From assembly GCF_000142805.1 (NCBI RefSeq), contig NC_013080.1:434001-498000 (forward strand): a stretch of DNA of 64,000 nt, in the 5' to 3' direction. Source of the stretch: Lachancea thermotolerans CBS 6340. Its lineage: Eukaryota; Ascomycota; Saccharomycetes; Saccharomycetales; Saccharomycetaceae. Under the pieces are notes generated by a model that saw only the letters and a program-made list of their open reading frames with translations, ran no database searches and was not told where the DNA came from. Positions 45,606 through 56,530 of this stretch are shown one piece after another. Every line of letters starts with the position of its first letter. The first letter of the stretch is position 1. The translations under genes and the position numbers were made by a program.

Positions 45606-47438
45606 ATGGCTAATCTTGATCTGAAGACAGTCTTCCCACCGGTGCCAGCTGCCGAGCGCAATTTCGCGACAAAAATCTCGTTCAACCCTCAAATCAAGTG
45701 TGTGGCATATGGGTGCGGAAAGGCCGTGTACGTTAGATCGCTTGACGATGACTTCTGTGTTCAGTTCATAGGCCATGGTACAGCGAAGGTGACAGTCGTG
45801 CGCTTCTCGCCTGCAAAAGGCTCCCAGTACCTATGCTCGGGTGATGAGCACGGGAGGGTTATGGTGTGGGATTGGACACGTGATGAGAACGGGCAAGTGT
45901 CAACCGCGCTCAAGAGCGAGTTTCAGGTGCTTGCAGGCCCCATCACAGATATCAGCTGGGATATGGAGGCACGCCGCCTCTGTGTAGTCGGTGAAGGACG
46001 CGACAAGTTTGGTGCATTCATTTCTTGGGACACTGGAAATTCATTGGGCGAGCTAAGCGGGCACTCCCAGCGTGTAAACGCATGCCACATCAAACAAAGC
46101 CGTCCAATGCGTTGTTTTACGGTTGGGGATGACGGTGCTTGCGTTTTTTTTCAGGGCCCCCCTTTTCGCTTTTCAGGTAGTGACAGGACACATCACGATC
46201 AAGGAAAGTTTATTCGTGACGTTAAGTTCTCGCCCGGACCAGGCGCCTACGCAGTTTCAGTCGGCAGCGATCGTAAAATTGTTTGCTTTGACGGGAAAAG
46301 TGGCGAATTCGTCAAGTACATCGAGGACCCTACGGACCCTGTTCAAGGTGGCTTGTACGCCGTTGATTGGATAGACGAAGGCGACAGCTCGAAGAAATTC
46401 GTGACTGCCAGCGCAGACGCCGCTGTTAGAATGTGGGACGTTGAATCAGGAAAGTGTGTGCAGAAGTGGACGCTGGAGCCAACCTTGCCCAACCAACAAG
46501 TTGGTATCGCCACAATTAGCGAGACTCAGGTTGTCTCTGTATCGCTCGACGGTTCGCTCAACATATTCCAAGTTGGGCAGAAATCTCCTGTAAAAAGAAT
46601 TGTGGGGCATAACAAAACTATAACTGCCTTGGCAACTTCCCCGCTTGTCTCTGGTTCTTACGACGGCAGAATTATCGAATGGAGCTCAGATCCAAACTCC
46701 GCAAAGATGTTAAACTATCATAGTAATCTTGTGGTTGCAATTGAGAACATGAACCACACAGCCACAACCTCATGGGACAGTACGTTCCAGATCGACGGCA
46801 AAGTATGTTGCACTTTCTCGAGCCAGCCCAAAGTCGCTGCTTCGCATGAGGGTGTCAAGGCAGTCGTGACCTTGGATAATAAGCTCCAGATCCTTGACTG
46901 CGAGAACGGCAATATTTTGTCTTCCCGTGAGCTTTCGGGAAACGCTTCTTCCGTCGGCCTTGGCAAGCAGTTTATCGCCGTGGGTTACGAACAGTCAAAT
47001 GACATAGAAGTTTTCAAATTATCTGACCTTTCTGTTAGTTTCACTCTCACAAACGGCCTACGGGCAACTCCCTCCTGCCTCTCATTATCACCTTCGGAGA
47101 AATATCTAGCTGCCGGTGACGTTATGGGTAAAATTCTTTTGTTTGACTTAGAGACCAAAGGTGTAAAAACCTCGCGCTGGGCATTCCACACAGGAAGAAT
47201 CAACGGCATGTCTTGGAGACCCACCGAAAAGGGTTCCGAAGAAGAAGAAGAAGACCTCATTGCAACTGCCTCCCTCGATACCCATGTCTTTGTCTACTCC
47301 CTTAAGAGACCTATGAAGAGCATAAAACATTTGAATGCCCACAAAGACGGTGCGACATGCGTTGCTTGGGATGGGCCTTCGACGCTTTATTCCGCAGGGG
47401 CTGACTCTTGTATTAGAGAATGGCACTTGACATTGTAA
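45606..47438 (+). CDS. AIP1: Actin-interacting protein Aip1
   Basis: This 610-residue cytosolic protein (S. cerevisiae 615) works with cofilin to disassemble actin filaments at cortical patches. It is a two-propeller WD40 protein: repeats run from about residue 50 to the C-terminus ([88 protein letters not shown]). The N-terminus [21 protein letters not shown] and internal [19 protein letters not shown] match Aip1. It follows a 2.2-kb intergenic stretch. Counterpart YMR092C. Confidence 0.95.
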   Translation: MANLDLKTVFPPVPAAERNFATKISFNPQIKCVAYGCGKAVYVRSLDDDFCVQFIGHGTAKVTVVRFSPAKGSQYLCSGDEHGRVMVWDWTRDENGQVSTALKSEFQVLAGPITDISWDMEARRLCVVGEGRDKFGAFISWDTGNSLGELSGHSQRVNACHIKQSRPMRCFTVGDDGACVFFQGPPFRFSGSDRTHHDQGKFIRDVKFSPGPGAYAVSVGSDRKIVCFDGKSGEFVKYIEDPTDPVQGGLYAVDWIDEGDSSKKFVTASADAAVRMWDVESGKCVQKWTLEPTLPNQQVGIATISETQVVSVSLDGSLNIFQVGQKSPVKRIVGHNKTITALATSPLVSGSYDGRIIEWSSDPNSAKMLNYHSNLVVAIENMNHTATTSWDSTFQIDGKVCCTFSSQPKVAASHEGVKAVVTLDNKLQILDCENGNILSSRELSGNASSVGLGKQFIAVGYEQSNDIEVFKLSDLSVSFTLTNGLRATPSCLSLSPSEKYLAAGDVMGKILLFDLETKGVKTSRWAFHTGRINGMSWRPTEKGSEEEEEDLIATASLDTHVFVYSLKRPMKSIKHLNAHKDGATCVAWDGPSTLYSAGADSCIREWHLTL

Positions 47439-47639
47439 TGAACTCTCCGAATACACCTGCCCTTATGCTACATAGATTTATACAAACTTGGGCAATAAGT
47501 CCGTAAGTCTTACGTATGTCTCGTCGAACGAATGACATCTTGTTTTCAAATTATAGACTTCCCGATGTTATAGTCGAAACTGGAAAGTTTCGGCTGGATC
47601 GTTCAAGCGCTGAAGTTCCAAAATCGTCGCACTGAAGGC

Positions 47640-48977
47640 ATGAGCATTGATTCACCATCATATGAAGGTGAATCCCCCGTTGGAAGGAGGTCCACTTCTG
47701 TGAGTGAAAGGCCAGACTACACAATTGAGGATGATGGAATAGAATTAAAAGAGGACGACAAAGATGAAGATTATCAGGAGGAAGCCGCAGAAGAGGAAGA
47801 AGAAGCCAACGGAGACGGAGAGGCTGACGGCGAGGCTAGTGGGAATGAAGAGAAAGCCCCACCAGTTACAGAATCTTTCCCAAAGGTTCACCGCTTACCT
47901 GCACAGCCAAGGCGTGGAAGGCCACCCAAGAGAAAGAACGTGGCTGACAATAATTTAACAGCAGTAGACGATTCAAGAAACAGTTCTAATTCGAGCATGT
48001 CTGGACATCTCAAGAGGCCTCATCTTTCATTTCCCGTTGACGAAAATGGCGAGCCCCTGCCTGTGGTTAATGACGAGTATGCACTGCCTGACGATCCTGA
48101 GGGGGAGACCAAGATCAACAGAGATGGTGATTTGCTTGGAGGGCGCCAGTTTCTGGTAAGAACCTTCACTTTATCTTCTCGTGGTGAGCGGAAATATATG
48201 CTTTCAACAGAGCCTGCCAGGGCTGTGGGATTCAGAGATTCTTACCTCTTCTTTCAATATCATCCAAACTTATACAAGTTGATCATTTCGCAGGAAGAAA
48301 GGAATGATCTAATCGACAGGGGTGTAATACCCTACTCCTACAGAAGCAGAACAATCGCCTTGGTAACGGCTCGCGCGGTGTTCAAAGAGTTTGGTGCCAA
48401 AATAATTGTTGACGGTAAAAACATAACAGACGATTACTACGTCGGACGTTTGCGCGAGGAAGGGCGTGTAGTTGAGGGGACGTACGCACGCGAACCTACT
48501 AATAAACTTATGGGCAGGAGTGCAAATGGTCTTAACATTCCCAATGTAAGTGTCAATCCTGCTAAGAACGCGGTGGAGTTTTTCGATAGACGCAACCACA
48601 ATATCGCTCCTGGAAGCAACATAAGCTCCACAAATTGGCTTTATCAACATGCGGCTGCGTGTAGTAGATTCAACAGTGACCTGTTCTATGACCGGGAACG
48701 CGCTCTGCTCATCGAGCACCAAGGTTTGCGCGACCCTTACACAAACACGCTGCACCTCCCGCAATCAACGCAACCCACGCAGGTTCTACGGTACGTCAAG
48801 AAGCCAATCGAATTCTCAGATAAGAAGGTAATCTATGAGACTGTCATTGAAGATAAAGACCTCACGCGGCGCAACATAGGCCTAGCCAATGTTCCAGTTG
48901 AGGTTTTCGAAGATGTTGTTGATGATGATGTAAAGCAGGCGATACTAGAGCAGCAACGTTTCGAGCAGAACATATAG
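47640..48977 (+). CDS. NPL6: RSC chromatin-remodelling subunit Npl6/Rsc7
   Basis: This 445-residue nuclear protein (S. cerevisiae 435) is a subunit of the RSC remodeller. The N-terminal ~85 residues are acidic (EEAAEEEEEANGDGEADG), followed by an AT-hook-like RRGRPPKRK near residue 92. The conserved Rsc7/Swp82 region covers ~130-420 (FPVDENGEPLPVVNDEYALPDDPEG, GRQFLVRTFTL, YMLSTEPARAVGFRDSYLFFQYHP, LRDPYTNTLHLPQSTQP). The paralogue SWP82 is a SWI/SNF subunit, but the AIP1-YTA12 context points to NPL6 (YMR091W/C region). Confidence 0.92.
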   Translation: MSIDSPSYEGESPVGRRSTSVSERPDYTIEDDGIELKEDDKDEDYQEEAAEEEEEANGDGEADGEASGNEEKAPPVTESFPKVHRLPAQPRRGRPPKRKNVADNNLTAVDDSRNSSNSSMSGHLKRPHLSFPVDENGEPLPVVNDEYALPDDPEGETKINRDGDLLGGRQFLVRTFTLSSRGERKYMLSTEPARAVGFRDSYLFFQYHPNLYKLIISQEERNDLIDRGVIPYSYRSRTIALVTARAVFKEFGAKIIVDGKNITDDYYVGRLREEGRVVEGTYAREPTNKLMGRSANGLNIPNVSVNPAKNAVEFFDRRNHNIAPGSNISSTNWLYQHAAACSRFNSDLFYDRERALLIEHQGLRDPYTNTLHLPQSTQPTQVLRYVKKPIEFSDKKVIYETVIEDKDLTRRNIGLANVPVEVFEDVVDDDVKQAILEQQRFEQNI

Positions 48978-49267
48978 ATTTAAGGGACGAGATCCTGTCA
49001 TCATGTTTAAGAAGTTTAATATGTAATATCTTACGAAATAGTCTTATGAAAAGGTATCATGCTGCCAGCATTACTTCTAAGCTACACTGTTGCCCATTCT
49101 GGTTGAAACTTATCTATCAAGCGACAATTCTTGCTCTAGGTATTAGTCTAGGGAAACTTACTCACAGCAGTAATCCCAAAGCTTTTCTAGGCATTAGGAC
49201 CAGAGGTGAATCAAGTATTTTAGGAACTCGCAATTTTGCCACCTTACTTGTTGCAGCCTGAACCAAA

Positions 49268-51709
49268 ATGTCAACCCTATTGCGACCTTATTCAAGGCTT
49301 CTATGGGCTAGGCTAAGATGCACTAGGGCCTTTACTAGTCCGCGTTTTACTCCCATGTACAAGATCGCTAGACTGCACACCAACCCATCACTATTTCAAA
49401 AACCTCCTTCCGACAAGGGCAGCAACAAAGATGCTAATGATGAAGATTTAGAGAACGTGAGGCGAGAGGTTGAGAGGTATATCGAAGAGGCTAAAAATGA
49501 CAAATCAGTTGACTGGGAGCAGAGGAAGAAAAGAATAGACGAAGGGATTGCTCGCCTAGAAGAAACAATTTTGAGGCAGCAAAACAAGCACCACGATGAG
49601 CCAAAGGAGCAATCAGGCAGAGAGGCCGAGCCTAGTGAGTCTAAGGAGGAAGGTCCCTCCGAGTTTGAAAAGAAGCAAGCTTTTGAGCAAAACAAAAAGC
49701 TCAATGACAGGAAGAAAGCCGAAGAAGAAAAGCTATCAAAAATTATGAATGACCCAAACGCCAGAGTTCTTGCAGTCAATATCGGGTTTTTGGAAATTGG
49801 TGTTCTTCTATTTTTGCTGTCATTCCTCCTAAACAGGCTTTACAATACAGAAGAGCAAAGAGAGATTACTTGGCAAGAGTTTAGAACCAAACTTTTGGCT
49901 AAAGGTTATGTCGCGAAACTCGTCGTTGTCAACAAATCTTTTGTGAAGGTAGTTTTGAATGAAAATGGCAAGAACCACCCTGAACATAATGGTCATGACT
50001 TCTACTTCTTTACTATCGGCTCCGTTGAGAGCTTTGAGCACAAACTTCAAAGAGCTCAAGAAGAAATAGGCATAGCAGAGGATTTCAAAACTCCTGTTGT
50101 TTACGTCCAAGAAGGCAACTGGGCTAAGGCGATGTACCAAATCCTCCCTACAGCTTTAATGATCGGTGGCCTTATTTGGATCACTAAGCGGTCCGCCTCT
50201 GGAGCAGGTGGAGGCGGCCCGGGTGGCATTTTCAGCGTTGGTAAATCGAAGGCAAAAAGATTCAACAAAGACACTGACGTTAAGGTTACATTCAAAGATG
50301 TCGCGGGCTGTGATGAGGCAAAGGAAGAAATTATGGAATTTGTCAGTTTCTTGAAGGAGCCTTCGCGCTACGAAAAGATGGGTGCCCAAATTCCCCGTGG
50401 CGCCATTCTTTCCGGCCCACCAGGAACTGGTAAAACTTTGATAGCTAAGGCTACTGCCGGCGAGGCAGGCGTTCCTTTCTTTTCTGTGTCTGGTTCTGAG
50501 TTTGTCGAAATGTTTGTCGGTGTGGGTGCCTCAAGAGTCCGCGATTTGTTTAAAACCGCTAGAGAAAATGCGCCATCCATCGTTTTTGTCGACGAAATCG
50601 ATGCAATCGGTAAGGCGAGACAGAAAGGCAACTTTTCAGGAGCCAATGATGAAAGAGAAAACACTTTAAATCAACTATTGGTCGAAATGGATGGCTTTAC
50701 CCCATCAGACCACGTTGTGGTCTTGGCAGGTACAAATCGCCCCGATGTTCTCGACCAGGCACTGATGCGCCCTGGAAGGTTTGACAGACACATTAACATC
50801 GATAGACCGGAGCTCGAAGGCCGCAAGCAAATATTTCAAGTCCACTTGGCCAAGGTGAAGCTTGCTGGCTCAATGGAGGATTTGAAGAACAGACTCGCAG
50901 CCTTGACCCCTGGTTTCTCAGGCGCCGACATTTCAAACGTTTGCAACGAGGCTGCGCTGACAGCCGCTAGAAACGAATGCACTTCCGTCAAGCTTGAGCA
51001 CTTCGAACAAGCCATCGAAAGGGTTATCGGCGGCGTGGAAAGAAAGTCCAAACTGCTCTCACCTGAAGAGAAGAAAATCGTGGCTTACCATGAAGCTGGT
51101 CATGCTGTTTGCGGGTGGTACCTGGAGTTTGCCGATCCGCTTTTGAAGGTCAGCATTATCCCAAGAGGCCAAGGCGCTCTGGGATACGCCCAGTACCTAC
51201 CAGGAGACGTTTACCTGCTGAGTGAGCAGCAACTGAAGGACAGAATGACGATGGCGCTTGCGGGTAGGGTTTCGGAAGAGCTGCATTTTCCTTCCGTGAC
51301 TAGCGGCGCATCTGATGATTTTCAGAAAGTGACGCGTATGGCAACTGCCATGGTCACTGAGCTGGGTATGAGCGACAAGATCGGATGGCTGAACTATCAG
51401 AAAAAGAGCGAAAGCGATTTGACTAAGCCCTTCTCCGAAGAGACAGCCGCTATAGTCGACGCTGAGGTCTTTAGGTTGGTCCAGGAGTGTCATGACCGCT
51501 GTACCGCGCTTCTCAAGGAGAAGGCTGAGGATGTCGAAAAAATAACACAACTTCTTTTGGAGAAGGAGGTCCTCACGAGGGAAGACATGATTCGCCTCCT
51601 CGGGAAGCGGCCATTCCCTGAGCGCAATGACGCATTTGACAAATACCTCAATGAAAGCGAGACGAAAAGGCTACGTAAAAATGAAGCTGACCAGGGCATG
51701 AGCAGCTAG
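49268..51709 (+). CDS. YTA12: Mitochondrial m-AAA protease subunit Yta12
   Basis: This 813-residue inner-membrane protease (S. cerevisiae 825) forms the m-AAA complex with Yta10/Afg3 and degrades misfolded membrane proteins and processes MrpL32. The N-terminus ([17 protein letters not shown]) is a presequence. A charged coiled-coil stretch spans residues ~60-165, and membrane segments lie near 172-193 and 280-300. The AAA domain has Walker A GPPGTGKT near 383, Walker B IVFVDEID near 438 and the SRH region RPGRFDRHI. The zinc site HEAGH is near 607. Homology to Yta12 rather than Yta10 follows from synteny (YMR089C). Confidence 0.94.
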   Translation: MSTLLRPYSRLLWARLRCTRAFTSPRFTPMYKIARLHTNPSLFQKPPSDKGSNKDANDEDLENVRREVERYIEEAKNDKSVDWEQRKKRIDEGIARLEETILRQQNKHHDEPKEQSGREAEPSESKEEGPSEFEKKQAFEQNKKLNDRKKAEEEKLSKIMNDPNARVLAVNIGFLEIGVLLFLLSFLLNRLYNTEEQREITWQEFRTKLLAKGYVAKLVVVNKSFVKVVLNENGKNHPEHNGHDFYFFTIGSVESFEHKLQRAQEEIGIAEDFKTPVVYVQEGNWAKAMYQILPTALMIGGLIWITKRSASGAGGGGPGGIFSVGKSKAKRFNKDTDVKVTFKDVAGCDEAKEEIMEFVSFLKEPSRYEKMGAQIPRGAILSGPPGTGKTLIAKATAGEAGVPFFSVSGSEFVEMFVGVGASRVRDLFKTARENAPSIVFVDEIDAIGKARQKGNFSGANDERENTLNQLLVEMDGFTPSDHVVVLAGTNRPDVLDQALMRPGRFDRHINIDRPELEGRKQIFQVHLAKVKLAGSMEDLKNRLAALTPGFSGADISNVCNEAALTAARNECTSVKLEHFEQAIERVIGGVERKSKLLSPEEKKIVAYHEAGHAVCGWYLEFADPLLKVSIIPRGQGALGYAQYLPGDVYLLSEQQLKDRMTMALAGRVSEELHFPSVTSGASDDFQKVTRMATAMVTELGMSDKIGWLNYQKKSESDLTKPFSEETAAIVDAEVFRLVQECHDRCTALLKEKAEDVEKITQLLLEKEVLTREDMIRLLGKRPFPERNDAFDKYLNESETKRLRKNEADQGMSS

Positions 51710-52318
51710 ATTTTCTAATATGAGGCGGCCTCGTTTGTAAATTAGTTTCCGGAAACACTTACCTATCCATAATTCTTGTAAATACCAACTCAAATAAGTA
51801 CATCAACCACTAAACCTGGTTCCGAAAATAGCTTTCCTTTTTAAAATAGAGGACGGTATACAGCCAGAACCCAGCATATAACCCCAGCTCGTAGCCAAAA
51901 CAAGCCCAAACCTCGTGGCATGGTTTAATGAGTCAAGTTTTGCTGGCTTTTTATTAACCCACTTGATGAATCTTACTAGGATTAATACAAAAAAGATTGT
52001 TACTATTTTTCTTCAAACCGTTGATGGCGGTGAGCTTCTCAGGAAGCACTTCATTCAATCCCGAATCCTTGCCAGTGTTTTGAATATGCCAGAGCTTTTA
52101 TCGATACGATAGCGGCTATTCCGTTACATTATCAACGTATGTAGCTATTGTTTCCCAATTGGGAAAATCTTTGCCGAGACGGCAGATGCCGATTATATGG
52201 GATGGTCCCTATCGCATTGTTCATTTCAGTATAAAAAGACGTCAAAACTACTCAAGGTCCGGGTCGTTAACAGAACCAGAAGATCCTCTTGCTCATCAGC
52301 GTTTTAGAAACATTGAAA
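51710..52318. other. YTA12-VBA1 interval (609 bp)
   Basis: AT-rich spacer with the YTA12 3' end and VBA1 promoter. A 65-codon ORF at 51915-52112 shows no homology and is probably chance. No binding site stands out. Confidence 0.6.
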
Positions 52319-54049
52319 ATGAGTGGGTCACCTCCCGGGGAAGATACCGCCCTGTTGGGCTCCATCAGCGAAGAAAACGAATGTGATGTTGGCTTGGAAA
52401 GGGAATATCACGAACACAACTTGGCGCTGCCCAAAATCCCTATCCTAGTTTCGTTGTGGCTAGGGTCCTTCTTGGTGGCACTCGATGGGACAATCGTTGC
52501 CAACGTCATGAACAGAATCGCCGAAGAATTCCAAGAGTCCGATAAGAAGCAGTGGATCGCTACGAGTTTCCTTCTCACGAACACGGCCTTCCAGCCGTTG
52601 TACGGAAAGCTCTCGGATGTTGCCACGGGACGGAAGCTGGCGACCTTGATAGCCCAGTTCTTCTTTTTCCTGGGGCTTATCATCTCATGCTTTGCGCAGA
52701 ACGTGACGCAGTTCGCCATAGGCAGAGCAGTCTGCGGCATTGGTGGCGGCGGAGTTAGTGCTATGAGCAGCATAGCAGTGAGTGACATCTGCACAGCAAA
52801 GGAGCGCGGTATGTACCAGGGTTACGCCAACATTGTTTTCGGTTCAGGGCAACTTCTGGGTGCACCCCTCGGTGGGCTCTTGATTACCACAATTGGATGG
52901 AGAGCGATATTCGCTATTCAGGTTCCAATGGCTCTCTTTTGCATGTTCTTGACAGGCCGCAACGTCAATATCAAACTCGCTCACTTGCCATCACGCAACG
53001 AACGCTTTACTCTCAAAAACTTGTCAAGATTAGATTTGCTGGGCTCCTGCACTTTGGTGCTATCTATAAGTGGGCTTTTGTTTTTGTTTTCTACCAGCAT
53101 GAACAGGACCTGGATATCAGCGTTCACCATTGTTACTTTCGCAATATTCATTTACAATGAGAGATTCTGGGCCAAGGAGCGCATTATTCCTTTTGATTTG
53201 TTATGCGGCACGTCAGGTATCACTTCCTTACTGACCGTGTTATCGTCATTTATTATGTTTGGGGATGTCTTTAGGTCGCCAATTTACCTACAAATTGTAC
53301 AGAATGTATCGCTGGCGAAGAGCGGTATATTTATCTTATTTGGATCCGTCGCTTGTGCAGCTACTTCTGTATTGACGGGATGGATTATTCGACGCACGAC
53401 TATGGATCTTGTCAAGTGCACATACCTTATAGTACTAGTCATGATCTTCCTGCAGCTCGTCGGTACAGCTTCGAATGCCATTCTGATTGCAAACCTAATT
53501 CCTAACAACACGACTTACGCTGACAAAGATGTCGCCATCAAGGTGGCCCTAAGCGCCAAAGGATTTACCTGGAAAGTTGTTTATGTCTTTTCAACAGTCT
53601 TGAATTCTTTTGGCTACGGTGGTGTTCTTGTTGCAGTGCTTGTTAGTATTGTGTTTACGGTGCCAAAGTCTCAGCAGGCCACGCTCACGGGTGTCTTTTA
53701 CTTGTGGCGGTCGATAGGCAATGTGTTGGGAACATCGATCACGCTAGCGCTGTATGATTTGATACTGAAATCCAAACTGCGGGTTTTTATGGAAGCTCAC
53801 GGACTCTCTAAGTCTTATTCGAAACTCGTGCGTGATTCCGGATATCTTAGAAACCATTTTTCAGGGGAGACTCTTGCCGAGCTACTTGGCGTTTACAATG
53901 AGTCTTTCCTTTGGTCTTTCGGGCCTAACATCGTGGTCGGCCTCGTCGCAGTCATACTGGCTTATGTATTGGTTCGGAAGTATCGCCCTCTTGAGCAGCA
54001 AGGTGTTCATTTGGCAGCAGGTGAGCGATCGGATGCTTGCAAACATTAA
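52319..54049 (+). CDS. VBA1: Vacuolar basic amino acid transporter Vba1 (MFS)
   Basis: This 576-residue major-facilitator protein (S. cerevisiae 562) imports lysine and histidine (and arginine-type substrates) into the vacuole. The hydrophilic N-terminus ends HEHNLALPKIPILVSLWLGSFL, then LDGTIVANVMNRIAEEF in the loop after TM1. YGKLSDVATGRK is the MFS motif A loop, and GSGQLLGAPLGGL is the motif C region typical of drug:H+ antiporter-2-like transporters. About 14 hydrophobic segments follow. The first ATG is at 52319 (the frame to 52289 has only TTG). The last 98 bases of its coding region overlap the convergent macro-domain gene. Counterpart YMR088C. Confidence 0.93.
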   Translation: MSGSPPGEDTALLGSISEENECDVGLEREYHEHNLALPKIPILVSLWLGSFLVALDGTIVANVMNRIAEEFQESDKKQWIATSFLLTNTAFQPLYGKLSDVATGRKLATLIAQFFFFLGLIISCFAQNVTQFAIGRAVCGIGGGGVSAMSSIAVSDICTAKERGMYQGYANIVFGSGQLLGAPLGGLLITTIGWRAIFAIQVPMALFCMFLTGRNVNIKLAHLPSRNERFTLKNLSRLDLLGSCTLVLSISGLLFLFSTSMNRTWISAFTIVTFAIFIYNERFWAKERIIPFDLLCGTSGITSLLTVLSSFIMFGDVFRSPIYLQIVQNVSLAKSGIFILFGSVACAATSVLTGWIIRRTTMDLVKCTYLIVLVMIFLQLVGTASNAILIANLIPNNTTYADKDVAIKVALSAKGFTWKVVYVFSTVLNSFGYGGVLVAVLVSIVFTVPKSQQATLTGVFYLWRSIGNVLGTSITLALYDLILKSKLRVFMEAHGLSKSYSKLVRDSGYLRNHFSGETLAELLGVYNESFLWSFGPNIVVGLVAVILAYVLVRKYRPLEQQGVHLAAGERSDACKH

Positions 54050-54734
54050 AATGTTTCAGCTTGTCAAGTTCAATCCCAAGTTTGGCGCATTCCTCTTTGT
54101 AATCTGCGGGGAAAAACCCCTCATAACGAAAGCCTAAGAAGTGCATTATAAGCACATTTCTGAGCTCCACAGACATGGTTTCGTTTGCAAAAAACAAATT
54201 TAGCGCAAAAGCCATAGCTTTGCTGCACACTGCCTTAGGAATTCCAAGGTATCCTGTTCCTAGCCCTGGAACAATCAAAGTCTCGACGTTCTTGGGCGCA
54301 CGAACGAGTGCACTCCACATGGCATTGAACACTAGTTGGTAACCAGTTTCTACGGGATGCTCCGTGTCAAATACTTTCCGCGTCGGCGCCACTACCGTGG
54401 GAATATGCACTATATATCGGATTCCATTGCGGGCCCAATGGTCCAAATCCACAATCGTAGTTTCTCCTACAGGTTTATAGAATTCACCAATCCTTTTTCT
54501 AAAGAACTTCTCGAATTGTTTCCCTCCAAAGAATGACTGGATTGCGAGATCAAATCCTCCGCCCAAAAACCCGAAAGAGTTGCCAGGTGAAACGACGGCA
54601 GCGTTGGTACCAAGCACTTTCTGAGGTAAATCCTCCAAAGTGCCAATATGGAAGCTAACATGCTTAAAGCCATCCAACGTCTTCTTCCAAGCCGATACCA
54701 GTGCTCTGTTTTTATCCAGAAGTATCACTTTCAT
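53952..54734 (-). CDS. YMR087W: Macro-domain ADP-ribose-1''-phosphate phosphatase (YMR087W type)
   Basis: This 260-residue protein (S. cerevisiae 284) belongs to the macro-domain phosphatases that hydrolyse ADP-ribose-1''-phosphate, a by-product of tRNA splicing. The N-terminal beta strand KVILLDKNRALVSAW and the ligand loops AAVVSPGNSFGFLGGGFDLAIQ (residues ~45-66) and VPGLGTGYLGIPKAV (~165) are clear. The reading frame closes at 53952, so its last ~32 codons lie antisense to the end of VBA1. Position and strand match YMR087W next to YMR088C. Confidence 0.92.
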   Translation of the reverse strand: MKVILLDKNRALVSAWKKTLDGFKHVSFHIGTLEDLPQKVLGTNAAVVSPGNSFGFLGGGFDLAIQSFFGGKQFEKFFRKRIGEFYKPVGETTIVDLDHWARNGIRYIVHIPTVVAPTRKVFDTEHPVETGYQLVFNAMWSALVRAPKNVETLIVPGLGTGYLGIPKAVCSKAMAFALNLFFANETMSVELRNVLIMHFLGFRYEGFFPADYKEECAKLGIELDKLKHFNVCKHPIAHLLPNEHLAAQEGDTSEPIHKPV

Positions 54735-54870
54735 CTTTTTGATTCCTCTAAGAGTTGCAAGGTATCACAGAAGTTCTTTAACCTAATGAAAAAAAAAATC
54801 AGAGGATGATGATGCTAGCTTTAAACAGTGATGAGCACAAGTAATTGATCTAGTACAGTACAAAAAACCT

Positions 54871-54903
54871 ATGCAAAAAGATGCTGAAACGCCAATTGCA
54901 TAA
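54871..54903 (+). promoter_or_regulatory. 10-codon upstream ORF overlapping the AAT1 start
   Basis: An ATG 10 bases before the AAT1 ATG opens an out-of-frame ORF that ends at TAA 54901-54903, past the main start. The upstream ATG has a poor -3 base (C) while the main one has A, so leaky scanning is expected. Confidence 0.55.
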
Positions 54904-56146
54904 GGTTCCTGCAGCAATCTATAAAATTCCAAGGGCTCCTCCCGACAAGATCCTCGGTCTAACCGAGGAATTCAATAAAGATAAAAACCCCAATAAAACG
55001 AATTTAACAGTGGGGATTTATAAGGACAATTGGGGCCATGTAACCACTTTTCCTAGTGTGGCAAGAGCGCAGATGGTACTGGATCAGAGTTTCGAGATGA
55101 ATACAGATTTGTCGTATCTACCCATAGAGGGATGCCCGGACTTCCAATCCAACGTTTTGCAGTTCCTGTACAAGGAAAGTTGCCCTGAGGGGGCTGAATT
55201 TCTGAGCAAAAACCGTATAAGTTTTGTGCAGACACTATCGGGAACAGGAGCGCTCGCTGTGGCCTCGAAGTTACTTTCACTTTTCATGTCGAAAGCTGTT
55301 TGGATTCCAAATCCATCGTGGCCCAACCATGCAAACGTTTTCCAGAATAACGGTTTCAAGAGAATAAACTACTATACCTATTACCGAGATGGTGGTTTAG
55401 ATGTTGACAGCTGGCTTCAAGACTTAGAGCAAGCGGTCCGTGATGGAGATGGGTCACCACAATGCATTGTGCTACACGCCTGCTGTCACAACCCAACAGG
55501 TGTGGACCCCTCCTTAGAACAATGGCGCACCATTCTTGATAAAATCAATGAACTCAATTTAATACCAATAATAGATATGGCATATCAAGGGCTGGATACA
55601 GGGGACCTTCACAAAGACGCTTACCTCCTGCGAATGAGCTTGGATGAAGAGAGATATCAGTGGCCCAATGGGCTGTTCCTGTGCCAGTCGTTTGCAAAAA
55701 ATATGGGATTATATGGTGAGCGAGTTGGCTCTCTTTCAGTAGTTACCCCAGCCGATACAGAGCTGAAGCTCAACATAGACTCCCAGTTAAAAAAGATTGT
55801 GCGTGGCATGTACTCTTCCCCACCTGGTTACGGCTCTCGTGTGGCAAACGTTGTTCTTTCAAATCCAGAATTGAAAAAGACTTGGTTTAAAGATGTTCAA
55901 AACATGGCCTCCAGACTGCAGTATGTCCGGGCAGAGTTGGGAAAACGGTTAGACTGGCCTTTATTGAACAATACAAGAGCCAATCATGGAATGTTTTTGT
56001 ATACTGGGTTAGACCCCTCTAAAGTGGATCAGTTGAGAAGAAACCATTCAGTGTACTTAGTTCAGGACGGTCGGCTGTCCCTAAGTGGATTAAATGATTC
56101 TAACCTCGATTACGTTTGTGACGCATTGAAGAAAGTTAGCGAATGA
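54881..56146 (+). CDS. AAT1: Aspartate aminotransferase, mitochondrial type
   Basis: This 421-residue PLP enzyme (S. cerevisiae Aat1 451) interconverts aspartate and 2-oxoglutarate with oxaloacetate and glutamate and serves the malate-aspartate shuttle. The N-terminus MLKRQLHKVPAAIYKIPRAPPDK is a short presequence followed by the conserved RAPPDKILGL. Core motifs are GIYKDNWG, LSGTGALAVASKLL, NPSWPNHANVF, HACCHNPTGVDP, the PLP-lysine segment SFAKNMGLYGERVGSL (Lys ~272) and the substrate-binding Arg in DGRLSLSGLNDSN. It lacks internal inserts of the S. cerevisiae protein. Counterpart YKL106W. Confidence 0.95.
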   Translation: MLKRQLHKVPAAIYKIPRAPPDKILGLTEEFNKDKNPNKTNLTVGIYKDNWGHVTTFPSVARAQMVLDQSFEMNTDLSYLPIEGCPDFQSNVLQFLYKESCPEGAEFLSKNRISFVQTLSGTGALAVASKLLSLFMSKAVWIPNPSWPNHANVFQNNGFKRINYYTYYRDGGLDVDSWLQDLEQAVRDGDGSPQCIVLHACCHNPTGVDPSLEQWRTILDKINELNLIPIIDMAYQGLDTGDLHKDAYLLRMSLDEERYQWPNGLFLCQSFAKNMGLYGERVGSLSVVTPADTELKLNIDSQLKKIVRGMYSSPPGYGSRVANVVLSNPELKKTWFKDVQNMASRLQYVRAELGKRLDWPLLNNTRANHGMFLYTGLDPSKVDQLRRNHSVYLVQDGRLSLSGLNDSNLDYVCDALKKVSE

Positions 56147-56530
56147 GTTCTGCTTTTGAAAGAACTTAATCGGGACACAAGGAGCTGTTATATTTACATG
56201 AAAGCACTAAAGGCTTGCTATGTTTTTTACGTATTATATCAAGGCCCTTTTTTATACACAACCTAAATCACACAGCATCTTTTGATAAGTGTTTATTAGC
56301 TCATTTTTTTTCAGTAGCTTGCATGTATTTTCACGCCATTTTATTTAAAGAAGACTGACAAGGACATCTTAGCTAGCCCTCTCATTATAGCTTAGGCAAA
56401 TAACAGCTTTGCTCGTTTTTTGAAATCTAAGAGTTCATGACAGAGCCTAAAGCATGTATCTTCAATACGCGAAATTTTGACCAGGGAATTGTAGAATTAA
56501 ATAGATTATATTGCTTAATTATACATGGGC
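56147..56530. other. Gene-free interval AAT1-SEG1 (384 bp)
   Basis: AT-rich convergent 3' region. I see no ORF, RNA gene or binding site. Confidence 0.6.
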
